64,000 bases of DNA from Lachnospiraceae bacterium (lineage in GTDB: Bacteria > Bacillota > Clostridia > Lachnospirales > Lachnospiraceae): NCBI GenBank assembly GCA_017938405.1, contig JAGBBP010000036.1, positions 1 to 64,000 of the forward strand, read 5' to 3'. Positions 20,085 to 30,033 of this stretch are shown here, in pieces. The translations under genes and the position numbers were made by a program. The notes below the pieces were generated by a model, which was not told the DNA's origin, did no database searches, and was given only the letters and a program-made list of their open reading frames with translations. The stretch's first letter is position 1, and each line of letters starts with the position of its first letter.

Positions 20085-22329
20085 TATAATTACAATTTTA
20101 TTGGGAATTTTGGTTTTGGGCGGAATGCTTTTGTTTGCGAAACAAACAAGTGATACAAAGACGGAACTGTTGGATAATCAGGCTTTGTCTTTGGTGGAAC
20201 GTTCCAATACCGTTGCAACCAATGCTTTGCAGGCACGTCTGGAAGACGGCGTGTCTGCTTTGAATGCCGTTTCTTCCATGTTAGCAACGAAAGAAGCCGC
20301 ACTTTGGTTTTCCGCGGAATCCGTACAGGAAGCAATTACAACCTTAAAGGGGTACGGATTTGCAGAAGCTGCTTTATGCGACATGAAAGGAAACGCTTAC
20401 GATTCCATGGGCGGCTCTTTTTCGGTAGGCGACTGTAAATATTATATACGGGCATCCCTTGGAGATACGGTAATTTCTTACCAGAGTTTTCACGAAGAGG
20501 CGGACCCTGCACTAACGGTTGTTTTCCATGCACCGGTATATGAAAAAGGTGCTGCTTCGCCGACCGGGGTTTTGCGTGCAGCCTGGAATACGGATGTATT
20601 ACGAACCACATTATCCGATTCTGCTTTCCGTGGAAAAGAGGATGTACTTTTGATTAACCGGAGTGCACAAACCGTGCTTTCTTTATCCGGTAATTTTACA
20701 GAGAACACGATATTAAGCCTTTACGGAAGTAAAGGAGATAATTACCTGAATATGGAGCAGGTAATTAAACAAGGTCGAGAAAATATTGAGTTTGTAACAG
20801 ACAAAGAAGGAACGGAAAATATTATTTGTTACAAAGGAATCCGAAAAGTAAACGACTGGGGTGTTGCAACGGTAATTGAAACGACAGAAATCGAACCGTT
20901 TTTATCCCATAGTTATCGGAATACCTCTGATTTTATTCCGTTATATGTTGCGTTAGGTTCCGCATTGATTTTAGTGGGCTTATTGTTATTCCAGGCAAAA
21001 AAACGTTATGCGTTGGAGCGTATGGCCAATGTGGACCACATTACCAAGTCTTATAACTTTAAGGGCTTTGCAAAGCGTATGAATAAGGCCTTTGAGAAGG
21101 ACCCGAATTCCAAGTATGCATTCCTTGAGGTAACCTTAGACCGTTTTGATTACTTTAAAGAGACCTTCGGAAATGAGGAAACCAACAAGACCTTGGCATT
21201 TATGTCCTCTATTATTGAAAAGTTTGTACATAAGGATGAGGCTTTTTGCCGTTACAATACCATGTACTTTATTTTGCTTTTGAAGTATCAGAGCGAGGAA
21301 GAATTGAAAAACCGTATTCTTTATCTCATTGATAAAATCGGTGATGATAACGGTCATGAGCGGAATTATGCGAAGTTCTCCTTTGATCTGAAGGTGGGTG
21401 TATATTGTCTGCCACAGATTGATTCCAACGTGGATGAACTGATTCGTTGTGCCAATACGGCGCTTATGGCAGCCCAGTCCAATCATTTTGCTCCGTATGA
21501 ATTTTATAAAAGCACCATGGAGACTTCCAAAGCAGAGAGTAAAGAGTTTGAAGAGCATATGTATGATGCTTTGGAGGAGCGGGAATTTCTCGTTTATTTA
21601 CAGCCGAAGTTTTCCTTAAAGGACGGCAGACAGACCGGTGCGGAAGCTTTGGTGCGCTGGATGCATCCGGAAAAGGGCTTGTTGTTCCCGGGACGTTTTA
21701 TTTCCCTGTTTGAGAAGAACGGTTTTATTATCGAACTGGATATGTATATCCTGGATGAATTATGCAGTCGCTTGCGTAAATGGATTCGTAAAGGAATCAA
21801 GCCGATGCCGTTGTCCATTAATATTTCCATGCACAATCTTTACAACGAGAACTTTGTGCGCAGAGTAAAGGAAATCGTACATAAACACGGTATTCCGGCG
21901 AATTTGATTATGCTGGAGTTCTCGGAAGAATCCATTGCGGGAAATATTGAACTGACCCAGGAAATTGTGGAAACCTTGAAGGAAGAGGGCTTCTTAATTT
22001 CCATGGATGACTTCGGTAAATCCGCAACCTCCATGAATACCTTATATCAGACCCGTGTGGATGAATTAAAGATTGACCGAAAGTTCCTGACGGAAAACGA
22101 AAAGACAGAGCGTGGTCAGTCCATTATCAATACGGTAATGGAAACTTCGAAGAAGTTGGGGATTAACGTGGTAGGCGAAGGAGTAAACGATAAGAGTCAG
22201 GCAAAATTGTTGCGTGATTTAGGCTGTGATATGATGCAGGGCTTTGTATTTGCGGAACCGTTACCGGAGCATGAGTACGAAGAATATGCATATGGTGCAA
22301 GAGCATCGGAAAACAAGATTTCTATCTGA
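20071..22329 (+). CDS. Membrane-bound EAL c-di-GMP phosphodiesterase with degenerate GGDEF domain
   Basis: I prefer the ATG at 20071 over the GTG at 20059 because it begins MKKTSII directly before the first membrane helix (752 residues). It overlaps the giant gene by 14 bases. Layout: TM1 (about 4-22), extracellular sensor region (23-285, fold not assigned), TM2 (288-310), GGDEF-like domain (317-470), EAL domain (500-740). The cyclase site reads RYNTMYF in place of RYGGDEF, so it cannot be an active cyclase. The EAL domain keeps EALVRW, LSINIS, LEFSEES, the DDFGKS metal site, LKIDRKF, GEGVN and QGFVFAEP, so phosphodiesterase activity is likely. It is the last gene before the terminator and ties the surface locus to c-di-GMP. 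Confidence 0.88.
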   Translation: MKKTSIITILLGILVLGGMLLFAKQTSDTKTELLDNQALSLVERSNTVATNALQARLEDGVSALNAVSSMLATKEAALWFSAESVQEAITTLKGYGFAEAALCDMKGNAYDSMGGSFSVGDCKYYIRASLGDTVISYQSFHEEADPALTVVFHAPVYEKGAASPTGVLRAAWNTDVLRTTLSDSAFRGKEDVLLINRSAQTVLSLSGNFTENTILSLYGSKGDNYLNMEQVIKQGRENIEFVTDKEGTENIICYKGIRKVNDWGVATVIETTEIEPFLSHSYRNTSDFIPLYVALGSALILVGLLLFQAKKRYALERMANVDHITKSYNFKGFAKRMNKAFEKDPNSKYAFLEVTLDRFDYFKETFGNEETNKTLAFMSSIIEKFVHKDEAFCRYNTMYFILLLKYQSEEELKNRILYLIDKIGDDNGHERNYAKFSFDLKVGVYCLPQIDSNVDELIRCANTALMAAQSNHFAPYEFYKSTMETSKAESKEFEEHMYDALEEREFLVYLQPKFSLKDGRQTGAEALVRWMHPEKGLLFPGRFISLFEKNGFIIELDMYILDELCSRLRKWIRKGIKPMPLSINISMHNLYNENFVRRVKEIVHKHGIPANLIMLEFSEESIAGNIELTQEIVETLKEEGFLISMDDFGKSATSMNTLYQTRVDELKIDRKFLTENEKTERGQSIINTVMETSKKLGINVVGEGVNDKSQAKLLRDLGCDMMQGFVFAEPLPEHEYEEYAYGARASENKISI

Positions 22330-22360
22330 TTTCATTTTCATTTTTCTCATCACTTTATAC

Positions 22361-22402
22361 GGAAACTCCTACAGTTTGTTCTGTGGGAGTTTCTGCTTTT
22401 TT
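22361..22402 (+). terminator. Rho-independent terminator of the rotary ATPase/surface operon
   Basis: A 13-bp stem, GAAACTCCTACAG pairing with CTGTGGGAGTTTC (one G-T pair), has a 6-base loop and is followed by TGC and six T. It lies 32 bases after the EAL gene and marks the 3' end of the operon. Confidence 0.9.
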
Positions 22403-22403
22403 C

Positions 22404-22432
22404 TTGACTTTTTTTACCTATATGGATATACT
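22404..22432 (+). promoter_or_regulatory. Sigma-A type promoter for the MutS-like gene
   Basis: TTGACT at 22404-22409 and TATACT at 22427-22432 are separated by exactly 17 bases. It begins immediately after the terminator and about 40 bases before the next start codon. Confidence 0.8.
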
Positions 22433-22469
22433 TTATCTTGTATAAGTATATAGAAAAGTGAGGACTTTT

Positions 22470-24143
22470 ATGGAATATCTTGTAATCGGTGTGATGGTTT
22501 TGGGACTTCTTGTCGGAAAAGGGTTTTACGATAAAAAGAAGTATAAAGAAAGAGTACGACGGATGCTTTTTACTGACTTCGGAACGGTATCGGAGGAAGA
22601 GTATACTGCAGAGAAATTGAAGTCTTTACAAAGTTATTATCAGGCGACAAAACGGGATGCCTATGATGTGGACGATATTACCTGGAACGATTTGGAACTG
22701 GACGAGCTGTTTATGGTGATGAATCGTACGGTTTCTGCCATGGGAGAAGAATATTTGTATGCGTTACTTCGAAAACCGCAGTTTGATCCTGCGGAGATGA
22801 AGGAACGGGAACGTTTGATTTCATTTTTTTTAGAGAATGCCGAAAAGCGTGTGGATTTGCAAGAGGCCTTGTACCAAATCGGCAAAAACGGAAAGTACTC
22901 GGTATACGAATGCATGAATTATATTAAAAAAATCAAGCGTGAGTCCAATCTACCCCATATTTTAGCGGTTTTACTGTTATTCGGGGCACTGTCATTTGCC
23001 TTTCTAAATCCAATGGTAGGGGTAATCGCAACGGTGGTTGTGATTTCTTACAACTTGACCTCCTATATGAAGCGTAGAGGTGAACTGGATGCCTATTTAA
23101 GCTCCGTAATATATCTGATTCGGTTACTGTATGCCACGGAGGACGTGACGAAGTTAGATTTGCCGGAGCTGACCTCCTATGTATCCCGCATGAAGGAGTT
23201 AAACAAGCATTTCGGGGCATTTAAACGGAATTTCTGGATAATCGGCAGCAGAAAACCAACCGGAGATATTATGGAGATGTTTGTGTCCTATTTTCGGATG
23301 TTGTTTCATATCGATTTAATTAAGTTTAACGGCATGCTTAAGATTTACGATAAGTATGTAGATGAATTGAACGAGCTTTATGAGGTAGTGGGTTATCTGG
23401 ATGCCCTGTGTGCCGCGGCCTCCTTCCGGGCCCTTTTGGGCGAAGGCGGGTACTGTGTACCGGAGCTTCTTTCCGAAAGTGTGCCGGTTTATGAGGCGGA
23501 AGGGTTGTATCATCCGCTTTTGGATGCTCCGGTGACCAATTCCATCCGGACGAATCGCAGTGTGCTGTTAACAGGCTCCAATGCATCGGGAAAGTCAACC
23601 TTCTTAAAGTCAGTGGCAATGGGAGCTTTGCTTGCACAGACCGTGCATACGGTACCGGCAAAGTCTTACCGGGCATCCTATTTCCAGATTTTGTCTTCTA
23701 TGGCCCTTCGGGATAATATGCAGGGCAACGAAAGCTATTTTATTGTGGAAATTAAGTCCTTAAAGCGTATTTACGAAGCGGCAAAGGCACCGGTTTGCAC
23801 CTTGTGTTTTGTGGATGAGGTGCTTCGGGGAACCAATACGGTGGAGCGTATCGCGGCTTCCCGTGAGGTGCTGGCGGGGCTTGCGAACAGTGGACGGACG
23901 ATTTGTTTTGCGGCTACCCATGATATTGAACTGACGTATTTACTGGAGCAGGATTGTGAAAATTATCATTTTGAAGAAACGGTGACGGATGATAAAGTAG
24001 AGTTTGATTATTTATTGCATGAGGGACGGGCAACTTCCCGGAATGCCATTAAGCTTTTGCGAATGTTAGGCTATCCGCAGGACGTGATAGAGCGTGCCGA
24101 AGGGGCGGCGGAACATTTTTTGGAAACAGGTGAGTGGAAGTAA
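22470..24143 (+). CDS. MutS-like ATPase with membrane spans
   Basis: The ATG at 22470 is preferred, with the SD GTGAGGA just upstream (the GTG at 22458 overlaps that SD). 557 residues. The C-terminal part is a MutS domain V ATPase: Walker A GSNASGKST (369-377), Walker B with LCFVDEVLRGTNT, and FAATHD. There is no mismatch-recognition domain; instead there is a short N-terminal hydrophobic segment and a hydrophobic pair around 164-195. Such membrane-associated MutS relatives are widespread in Bacillota with no firm function. It is followed by rnhA and the true mutS, but has its own promoter. Confidence 0.8.
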   Translation: MEYLVIGVMVLGLLVGKGFYDKKKYKERVRRMLFTDFGTVSEEEYTAEKLKSLQSYYQATKRDAYDVDDITWNDLELDELFMVMNRTVSAMGEEYLYALLRKPQFDPAEMKERERLISFFLENAEKRVDLQEALYQIGKNGKYSVYECMNYIKKIKRESNLPHILAVLLLFGALSFAFLNPMVGVIATVVVISYNLTSYMKRRGELDAYLSSVIYLIRLLYATEDVTKLDLPELTSYVSRMKELNKHFGAFKRNFWIIGSRKPTGDIMEMFVSYFRMLFHIDLIKFNGMLKIYDKYVDELNELYEVVGYLDALCAAASFRALLGEGGYCVPELLSESVPVYEAEGLYHPLLDAPVTNSIRTNRSVLLTGSNASGKSTFLKSVAMGALLAQTVHTVPAKSYRASYFQILSSMALRDNMQGNESYFIVEIKSLKRIYEAAKAPVCTLCFVDEVLRGTNTVERIAASREVLAGLANSGRTICFAATHDIELTYLLEQDCENYHFEETVTDDKVEFDYLLHEGRATSRNAIKLLRMLGYPQDVIERAEGAAEHFLETGEWK

Positions 24144-24213
24144 ATATGTTATGGCGGTTTGACGAGCCGATGGACGAAAATTAGTGCATCGGGTAGTTTG
24201 AAAGGAGATAGGT

Positions 24214-24693
24214 ATGAAAGTTACGATGTATACAGACGGGGCAGCAAGGGGAAACCCGGACGGACCGGGCGGATACGGAACGGTGCTTTCTTGTGTGGTA
24301 AACGGAGAAGAGCATATTAGGGAGTATTCCGGCGGCTATGTCCGGACCACAAATAACCGGATGGAGTTGATGGCGGCAATTGTTGGGTTTGAAAATTTAA
24401 CAAAGCCTTGTGAGGTGGATGTCTATTCCGATTCCCAGTACCTGGTTAAGGCCTTTAATGAGCATTGGCTGGAGGGCTGGATTAAGAAGGGCTGGAAGCG
24501 GGGCAAAAACGAGCCGGTGAAAAATGTGGATTTGTGGATGCGGCTTTTGGCGGCAATGAAGCCTCACACGGTACAGTTTTTCTGGGTGAAAGGGCACGCC
24601 GGACATCCGCAGAACGAACGGTGTGATGTGCTGGCTACCACCGCTGCCGACGGAGAAAATCTGATGATTGATGAGGGCTTGGAGGAAGCATAA
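24214..24693 (+). CDS. rnhA: Ribonuclease HI
   Basis: 159 residues, the normal size. The four acidic active-site residues are visible: Asp8 (MYTDGAARGNP), Glu51 (NNRMEL), Asp73 (YSDSQYL) and Asp138 (NERCDVLA), with the handle region GWIKKGWKRGK as in E. coli-type enzymes. It degrades the RNA strand of RNA-DNA hybrids. The stop codon overlaps the mutS start (TAATG), so translation of the two is probably coupled. Confidence 0.95.
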   Translation: MKVTMYTDGAARGNPDGPGGYGTVLSCVVNGEEHIREYSGGYVRTTNNRMELMAAIVGFENLTKPCEVDVYSDSQYLVKAFNEHWLEGWIKKGWKRGKNEPVKNVDLWMRLLAAMKPHTVQFFWVKGHAGHPQNERCDVLATTAADGENLMIDEGLEEA

Positions 24694-27416
24694 TGGATAA
24701 AGCTACGTATGAGAAATTAACGCCGATGATGCAGCATTATTTGGATACCAAGGATGCTTACGGTGATTGTATTTTATTTTACAGACTCGGCGATTTTTAT
24801 GAAATGTTTTTTGAAGATGCGGTGACGGTTTCCAGAGAGTTGGAGCTTACCCTGACGGGGAAAAGCTGCGGCTTAGAAGAACGTGCTCCCATGTGCGGTG
24901 TGCCGTTTCATGCGGCGGAAACCTATCTCAATCGTTTGGTGGGAAAAGGCTACCGTGTGGCCATTTGCGAACAGGTAGAAGACCCGAAGTTAGCCAAGGG
25001 CATGGTAAAGCGTGAAGTAGTCCGGGTGGTAACGCCGGGTACCAATACGAACCTTCAGAACTTGGATGAGGGAAAGAATAATTACCTGATGGGTATTTAT
25101 TACAGCGGAGATGCCTTCGGTATTTCTGCGGTGGATGTAACTACCGGTGATTATTATGTTACCGAGGTGGATGAAGCCAGAAAAGTTGTGGATGAAATTA
25201 CGAAGTTTTCACCGTCGGAGCTGATTTGCAATGCGGTTTTTGAAATGAGCGGTGTGGATTTGGAGGACTTTAAGAGCCGGTATCATATGGCGGTAGAGAC
25301 TCTGGAGGAGCGGTTCTTTGACAGTGGTGCCTGTGAACGGTCTCTTATGAACCATTTTAAGGTAGGAACTTTGGCGGGACTTGGTCTTACGGATTTTCCG
25401 CTTGGCGGCATTGCGGCCGGTGCGGTGATGCAGTACTTAAAAGAGACCCAGAAGACCTCCATGGAGCATATTACCCAACTGCAAACCTATATAACGGGAA
25501 AATACATGATTTTGGACAGCAGCACCAGACGTAATCTGGAGTTGACAGAGACTCTTCGTGAAAAGCAAAAGAGAGGGTCCCTGCTTTGGGTACTTGACAA
25601 GACGAAGACCGCTATGGGAGCAAGACTGCTTCGAAGCTGTATCGAGCAGCCGCTTCTGGAAAAAGAGGAAATTAACGACCGCCTTTCCGCGGTGGAAGAA
25701 TTAAAGGAAAACGGCATTACAAGAGCGGAACTTCGGGAGTATTTGAATGCGGTATACGATTTGGAGCGTCTTTTAAGTCGTGTGACCTATCGTTCCGCCA
25801 ATCCCCGGGATATGCTGGCTTTCCAGACCTCGCTTTCCATGCTTCCGCCGATTAAAACCTTGCTGACGGATTTAGAGGCGCCGTTATTAAAAAAGATCGA
25901 TGAGGATTTGGATACCTTATCGGATTTAAGTGCCCTCATTGAAGCGTCCATTGATCCGGATGCGCCGATGACCGTAAAGGAAGGCAGTATCATTAAGAGC
26001 GGGTACAACGAAGAAGTAGACCGTTTGCGTCTGGCAAAGACCGAAGGCAAGGGGTGGCTTGCCGAGGTGGAGGAACGGGAGCGTGAGGCCACCGGTATTA
26101 AGAATTTAAAGATTAAGTTTAACCGTGTATTCGGCTATTATTTTGAGGTAACCAATTCCTATCAGAATTTGGTGCCACAGACATGGATTCGTAAGCAGAC
26201 GTTGACCAATGCGGAGCGTTATACCACAGAGGAGTTAAAGAAGTTGGAAGAGGATATTTTGGGGGCGGAGGACAAGCTGTTTTCTCTGGAATATTCCCTG
26301 TTTGCGGAGATTCGTGAGGCGGTTGCCGCAGAGGTAGTCCGCATTAAGCAGACCGCAAAGGCGGTGGCTTGGCTGGATCTGTTTGCTTCCTTGGCGACGG
26401 TGGCGGAAAAGAATCGTTTTGTGCGTCCGGAAATCAACAAAGAGGGCGTGTTACATATCGTTGGCGGCAGACATCCGGTGGTGGAGCAGATGATTCCCAA
26501 CGATATGTTTGTGGAAAACGATACCTACCTTGACAATCAGGACAAGCGTATTTCCATTATTACGGGACCGAATATGGCCGGAAAATCCACTTATATGCGC
26601 CAGACAGCCCTCATTGTACTGATGGCCCAGCTGGGTAGCTTTGTACCGGCAAAGGAGGCGAAAATCGGTATTTGCGACCGTATTTTCACCCGTGTAGGTG
26701 CGTCTGATGATTTGGCCTCCGGACAGAGTACCTTTATGGTGGAAATGACCGAGGTGGCCAATATTTTACGAAATGCCACAAAGAACAGTCTTTTGATTTT
26801 AGATGAAATCGGCAGAGGTACCAGTACCTTTGACGGCCTCAGTATTGCATGGGCAGTGGTGGAGCATATCGCGGACCCGAAGCTTATCGGTGCCAAAGCG
26901 TTATTTGCGACACATTACCATGAGCTGACGGAGTTGGAAGGAAAGCTTCCTTCCGTACATAATTACTGTATTGCCGTGAAGGAACAGGGCGAAGACATCG
27001 TATTTCTTCGTAAAATTATTCCGGGCGGTGCGGACAAGAGCTACGGTATCCAAGTGGCAAAGTTAGCCGGCGTACCGGGTGCGGTACTGGCTCGTGCAAG
27101 AGAGATTGCGGACGAGCTGGCAGAACGTGATATTACAAAGAATGCGTCGAATATTGAGGTAAAACAAGGCGGAAAGTCCGGCGTTAAGAATACAGGTAGC
27201 CTCAACGGACAAGGAGAAAACGGATTTTTCGGAAAAGAGAAGGCCGGAAAGAAGGACAAGGATACCATAAACGGACAAATGACTATGTTCGGTACGGTGG
27301 AATCCGAGGATGCGGGCATTACGCAGACGTTAAAGGAACTGAATTTGTCTATGATGACACCGATTGATGCCTTAAATCTTTTGTATAAGCTTCAGGAACA
27401 GGCAAAAGGGAAATAG
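24693..27416 (+). CDS. mutS: DNA mismatch repair protein MutS
   Basis: 907 residues. The N-terminal mismatch-binding domain has the Phe-X-Glu motif (GDFYEMFF, Phe35 and Glu37). It is followed by connector, core and clamp domains, and the ATPase has Walker A GPNMAGKST (625-633), ILDEIGRGTSTFDG and FATHYHEL. The region before the C-terminus has a Lys/Gly-rich linker (about 830-860). It starts mismatch repair together with MutL, encoded 0.5 kb downstream on the same strand. Confidence 0.97.
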   Translation: MDKATYEKLTPMMQHYLDTKDAYGDCILFYRLGDFYEMFFEDAVTVSRELELTLTGKSCGLEERAPMCGVPFHAAETYLNRLVGKGYRVAICEQVEDPKLAKGMVKREVVRVVTPGTNTNLQNLDEGKNNYLMGIYYSGDAFGISAVDVTTGDYYVTEVDEARKVVDEITKFSPSELICNAVFEMSGVDLEDFKSRYHMAVETLEERFFDSGACERSLMNHFKVGTLAGLGLTDFPLGGIAAGAVMQYLKETQKTSMEHITQLQTYITGKYMILDSSTRRNLELTETLREKQKRGSLLWVLDKTKTAMGARLLRSCIEQPLLEKEEINDRLSAVEELKENGITRAELREYLNAVYDLERLLSRVTYRSANPRDMLAFQTSLSMLPPIKTLLTDLEAPLLKKIDEDLDTLSDLSALIEASIDPDAPMTVKEGSIIKSGYNEEVDRLRLAKTEGKGWLAEVEEREREATGIKNLKIKFNRVFGYYFEVTNSYQNLVPQTWIRKQTLTNAERYTTEELKKLEEDILGAEDKLFSLEYSLFAEIREAVAAEVVRIKQTAKAVAWLDLFASLATVAEKNRFVRPEINKEGVLHIVGGRHPVVEQMIPNDMFVENDTYLDNQDKRISIITGPNMAGKSTYMRQTALIVLMAQLGSFVPAKEAKIGICDRIFTRVGASDDLASGQSTFMVEMTEVANILRNATKNSLLILDEIGRGTSTFDGLSIAWAVVEHIADPKLIGAKALFATHYHELTELEGKLPSVHNYCIAVKEQGEDIVFLRKIIPGGADKSYGIQVAKLAGVPGAVLARAREIADELAERDITKNASNIEVKQGGKSGVKNTGSLNGQGENGFFGKEKAGKKDKDTINGQMTMFGTVESEDAGITQTLKELNLSMMTPIDALNLLYKLQEQAKGK

Positions 27417-27431
27417 GAGGTAGGAGGACTT

Positions 27432-27854
27432 ATGAAAAAATTTATTACGTTAATTGTGTATGCAGCGGTATCTTTGTTTTGCGGAGCCAGTTTGGTAAAA
27501 GGAAATATGATGATGTTTGAGAATCTCTCTTTCGGACTTGTGTTTTATCTGGTTGCGGCGGTTATGCTGGTTTGGATGGGTGTTTCCCAGATTTTAAGCA
27601 AGACTTTGGTGGGTGGCGGCGTATTTGAGAAAGCACCGCAGCCGAAGGAAGTGTCCGACGGAAAGGCATGGAACCGGAAGCATGGAACGGCATGGATTGT
27701 CTATGGGCTTGTAATTGCAGGGGCGTTTGGAATATTGACCTTTGTACAGGATATTACCGTGGCATCGGTGGCTCATGCAGTGATTGTTATAGGTGGTTTT
27801 GTGGGCTATTGTTTGTATGACGGATTACTGAAGAAGAAGTATTTGCTAAAATAG
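27432..27854 (+). CDS. Small four-span membrane protein of unknown function
   Basis: 140 residues with about four hydrophobic helices (roughly 4-22, 34-56, 90-108, 112-130) and a short charged loop, GGGVFEKAPQPKEVSDGKAW. I do not recognise a family. The SD is GGAGGTAGGAGG. It sits between mutS and mutL on the same strand, 15 bases after mutS, so it is probably transcribed with them. Nothing in the sequence suggests a repair role. Confidence 0.7.
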   Translation: MKKFITLIVYAAVSLFCGASLVKGNMMMFENLSFGLVFYLVAAVMLVWMGVSQILSKTLVGGGVFEKAPQPKEVSDGKAWNRKHGTAWIVYGLVIAGAFGILTFVQDITVASVAHAVIVIGGFVGYCLYDGLLKKKYLLK

Positions 27855-27921
27855 TTTTTGGTATCCGGAAATAATCGGATGAATTATTGTTTGGACGAGA
27901 GAAGGTTGAAAGGAGCATCCC

Positions 27922-29985
27922 ATGGGAAAGATTGCTTTACTGGATAAAAATACCATTGATAAGATTGCGGCAGGGGAAGTGGTGGAACGTCCGGCTTCTG
28001 TGGTGAAGGAGCTGACGGAGAATGCCATCGACGCCGGTGCTACGATGATTACGGTGGAATTAAAGGAAGGCGGAAGCGGATTGATTCGTATTACGGATAA
28101 CGGTTCCGGCATTGCGGCGGATGATGTGAAAACCGCCTTTTTGCGCCATTCTACCAGTAAAATCCGTACCGTGGAGGACTTGCTGACTGCAGGAAGTCTC
28201 GGCTTCCGCGGTGAGGCACTTTCCAGTATTTCTGCGGTGGCTCAGGTAGAACTTGTGACAAAGACCAAGGACGCCTTTGTGGGAACTAGATATTTGATCG
28301 ACGGCGGTGTGGAGCAGGCTATAGAAGAGGCGGGGTGCCCGGACGGCACCACGTTTTTAATTCGGAATCTGTTTTATAACGTACCGGCAAGAAGAAAATT
28401 CTTAAAATCCGCCATGTCGGAAGCGGGACTTTGCTCGGAACTGATGCAGCGTATGGCTCTTTCCCGGCCGGAGATTGCTTATAAGTTTATCAATAACGGA
28501 AAAATCGTGCTCCAGACCTCCGGAAACGGTAACTTAAAAGAGGTGATTTACCAGATTTACGGGCGGGAGATAACGGCAAATCTGTTAGAAGTAAACCACA
28601 TCGAAGAAAGTGCGGGGATTTCTGTCCGGGGCTTTATCGGAAAGCCGGTGGTTTCCCGTGGTAATCGAAATTACGAAAACTATTTCATTAACGGACGCTA
28701 CATTAAGAGCAGTGTGGTCAGTAAGGCCATTGAGGAAGCATATCGTTCTTATATGATGCAGCATAAGTACCCGTTTACAGCCTTACATATTTTCATGGAT
28801 ACGGCCATGATTGATGTGAATGTGCATCCGACAAAGCTAGAGGTGCGGTTCTCCGACAGTGAGGCGGTGTACTATGCGGTGTACCACGGGGTGCGGGATG
28901 CACTGGCGGGAAAGAACATGATTCCGCAGGTGGGATTCGGGAAAGAAGAGAAGACTACAAAAGTAGAATTACCGAAAAGAGAGACCAGACCGGAGCAGTT
29001 TGAGACCGCAAGAATGGCGCGGCAGACTGCGCTTGTTGAAAATAAACCGGCGGAACCGACCAAAACAGCCGTTGCCAAGCTTGTGACGGAAAGTGTACTC
29101 AGAGAAGAAAAAGCACCGTATAAAGTTGAGAGACACGATAGGGAAACAGATGATTCTACGAAGGTAGAAAACGCAAACAAAGGAAGCTTTACCGAAGATT
29201 TATTGTCGTTCCAAGAAAAATCGGAACCGCAAGAGCGAAAGGTTACGGAAGAAAAGGTATCGGATGAAACAGTACAGGAAACCAAGCCGGATATTGAACC
29301 GGAAGTGAACGTACAGGAAGTAAAAATAGAAGAACCGAACCCACAGAAACAGCCGGTTTACGTGCAGGAACAGATAGAACTTCCCAACCTTCTCAGTGAG
29401 GAAAACAAGAAAGAATACCGTATTGTGGGTCAGTTATTTGCCACCTATTGGCTCATTGAAATGGACGGGCAGTTGTTTATGATTGACCAGCACGCGGCCC
29501 ATGAAAAGATTTTGTTTGAGCAGACCATGAAGCGTATCCGTGAAAAGGAAATGCTGACCCAGCAGATAGTACCGCCTTATATTGCCAGCCTTTCTCTTCG
29601 GGAGGAAGAGGTATTACAGGCGCAGGCAGAGGTGTTGCGTCGTTTGGGCTTTGAATTTGAGCATTTCGGCGGACGGGATTATAAAGTAACCGGTGTACCG
29701 GCAGATTTGTGCGGACTGACCGGCGGGGAGCTGTTTATGCAGTTACTGGATGAACTTGTGGCGGAAAAACTTCACGGAAGCCCGGAGGTGTTGGTGGAAA
29801 AGGTGGCGTCCATGTCCTGTAAGGCGGCGGTAAAGGGCAATATGGTATTGTCGGAGACGGAAGCCAAGGCCATGATTGACTTGCTTCTTACCTTGGACAA
29901 CCCGTATCATTGTCCGCACGGACGACCGACTACGATTTCCATGACAAAGCAGGAAATTGAGAAGAAGTTTAAGCGGATTGTGTAA
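27922..29985 (+). CDS. mutL: DNA mismatch repair protein MutL
   Basis: 687 residues. The N-terminal GHKL ATPase has KIAAGEVVERPASVVKEL, ENAIDAGA (Glu33, Asp37), DNGSGI and GFRGEALSSI. A Lys/Glu/Val-rich linker (about 340-475) joins the C-terminal dimerisation domain. The endonuclease motifs DQHAAHEKILFE and CPHGRPT are present, so this is the nicking type of MutL used in bacteria without MutH. The SD is AAAGGAG. A 67-base gap separates it from the preceding gene. Confidence 0.97.
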   Translation: MGKIALLDKNTIDKIAAGEVVERPASVVKELTENAIDAGATMITVELKEGGSGLIRITDNGSGIAADDVKTAFLRHSTSKIRTVEDLLTAGSLGFRGEALSSISAVAQVELVTKTKDAFVGTRYLIDGGVEQAIEEAGCPDGTTFLIRNLFYNVPARRKFLKSAMSEAGLCSELMQRMALSRPEIAYKFINNGKIVLQTSGNGNLKEVIYQIYGREITANLLEVNHIEESAGISVRGFIGKPVVSRGNRNYENYFINGRYIKSSVVSKAIEEAYRSYMMQHKYPFTALHIFMDTAMIDVNVHPTKLEVRFSDSEAVYYAVYHGVRDALAGKNMIPQVGFGKEEKTTKVELPKRETRPEQFETARMARQTALVENKPAEPTKTAVAKLVTESVLREEKAPYKVERHDRETDDSTKVENANKGSFTEDLLSFQEKSEPQERKVTEEKVSDETVQETKPDIEPEVNVQEVKIEEPNPQKQPVYVQEQIELPNLLSEENKKEYRIVGQLFATYWLIEMDGQLFMIDQHAAHEKILFEQTMKRIREKEMLTQQIVPPYIASLSLREEEVLQAQAEVLRRLGFEFEHFGGRDYKVTGVPADLCGLTGGELFMQLLDELVAEKLHGSPEVLVEKVASMSCKAAVKGNMVLSETEAKAMIDLLLTLDNPYHCPHGRPTTISMTKQEIEKKFKRIV

Positions 29986-30033
29986 GGAAGACAAGTTGAT
30001 TTTGGAGACAAATTGAGCATAAGGAGGTTTCGT

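Noticed and set aside
27855..27921. ATCCG...CGGAT hairpin between the small membrane protein and mutL as a terminator.
   Set aside because: The stem is only five base pairs and no T run follows.
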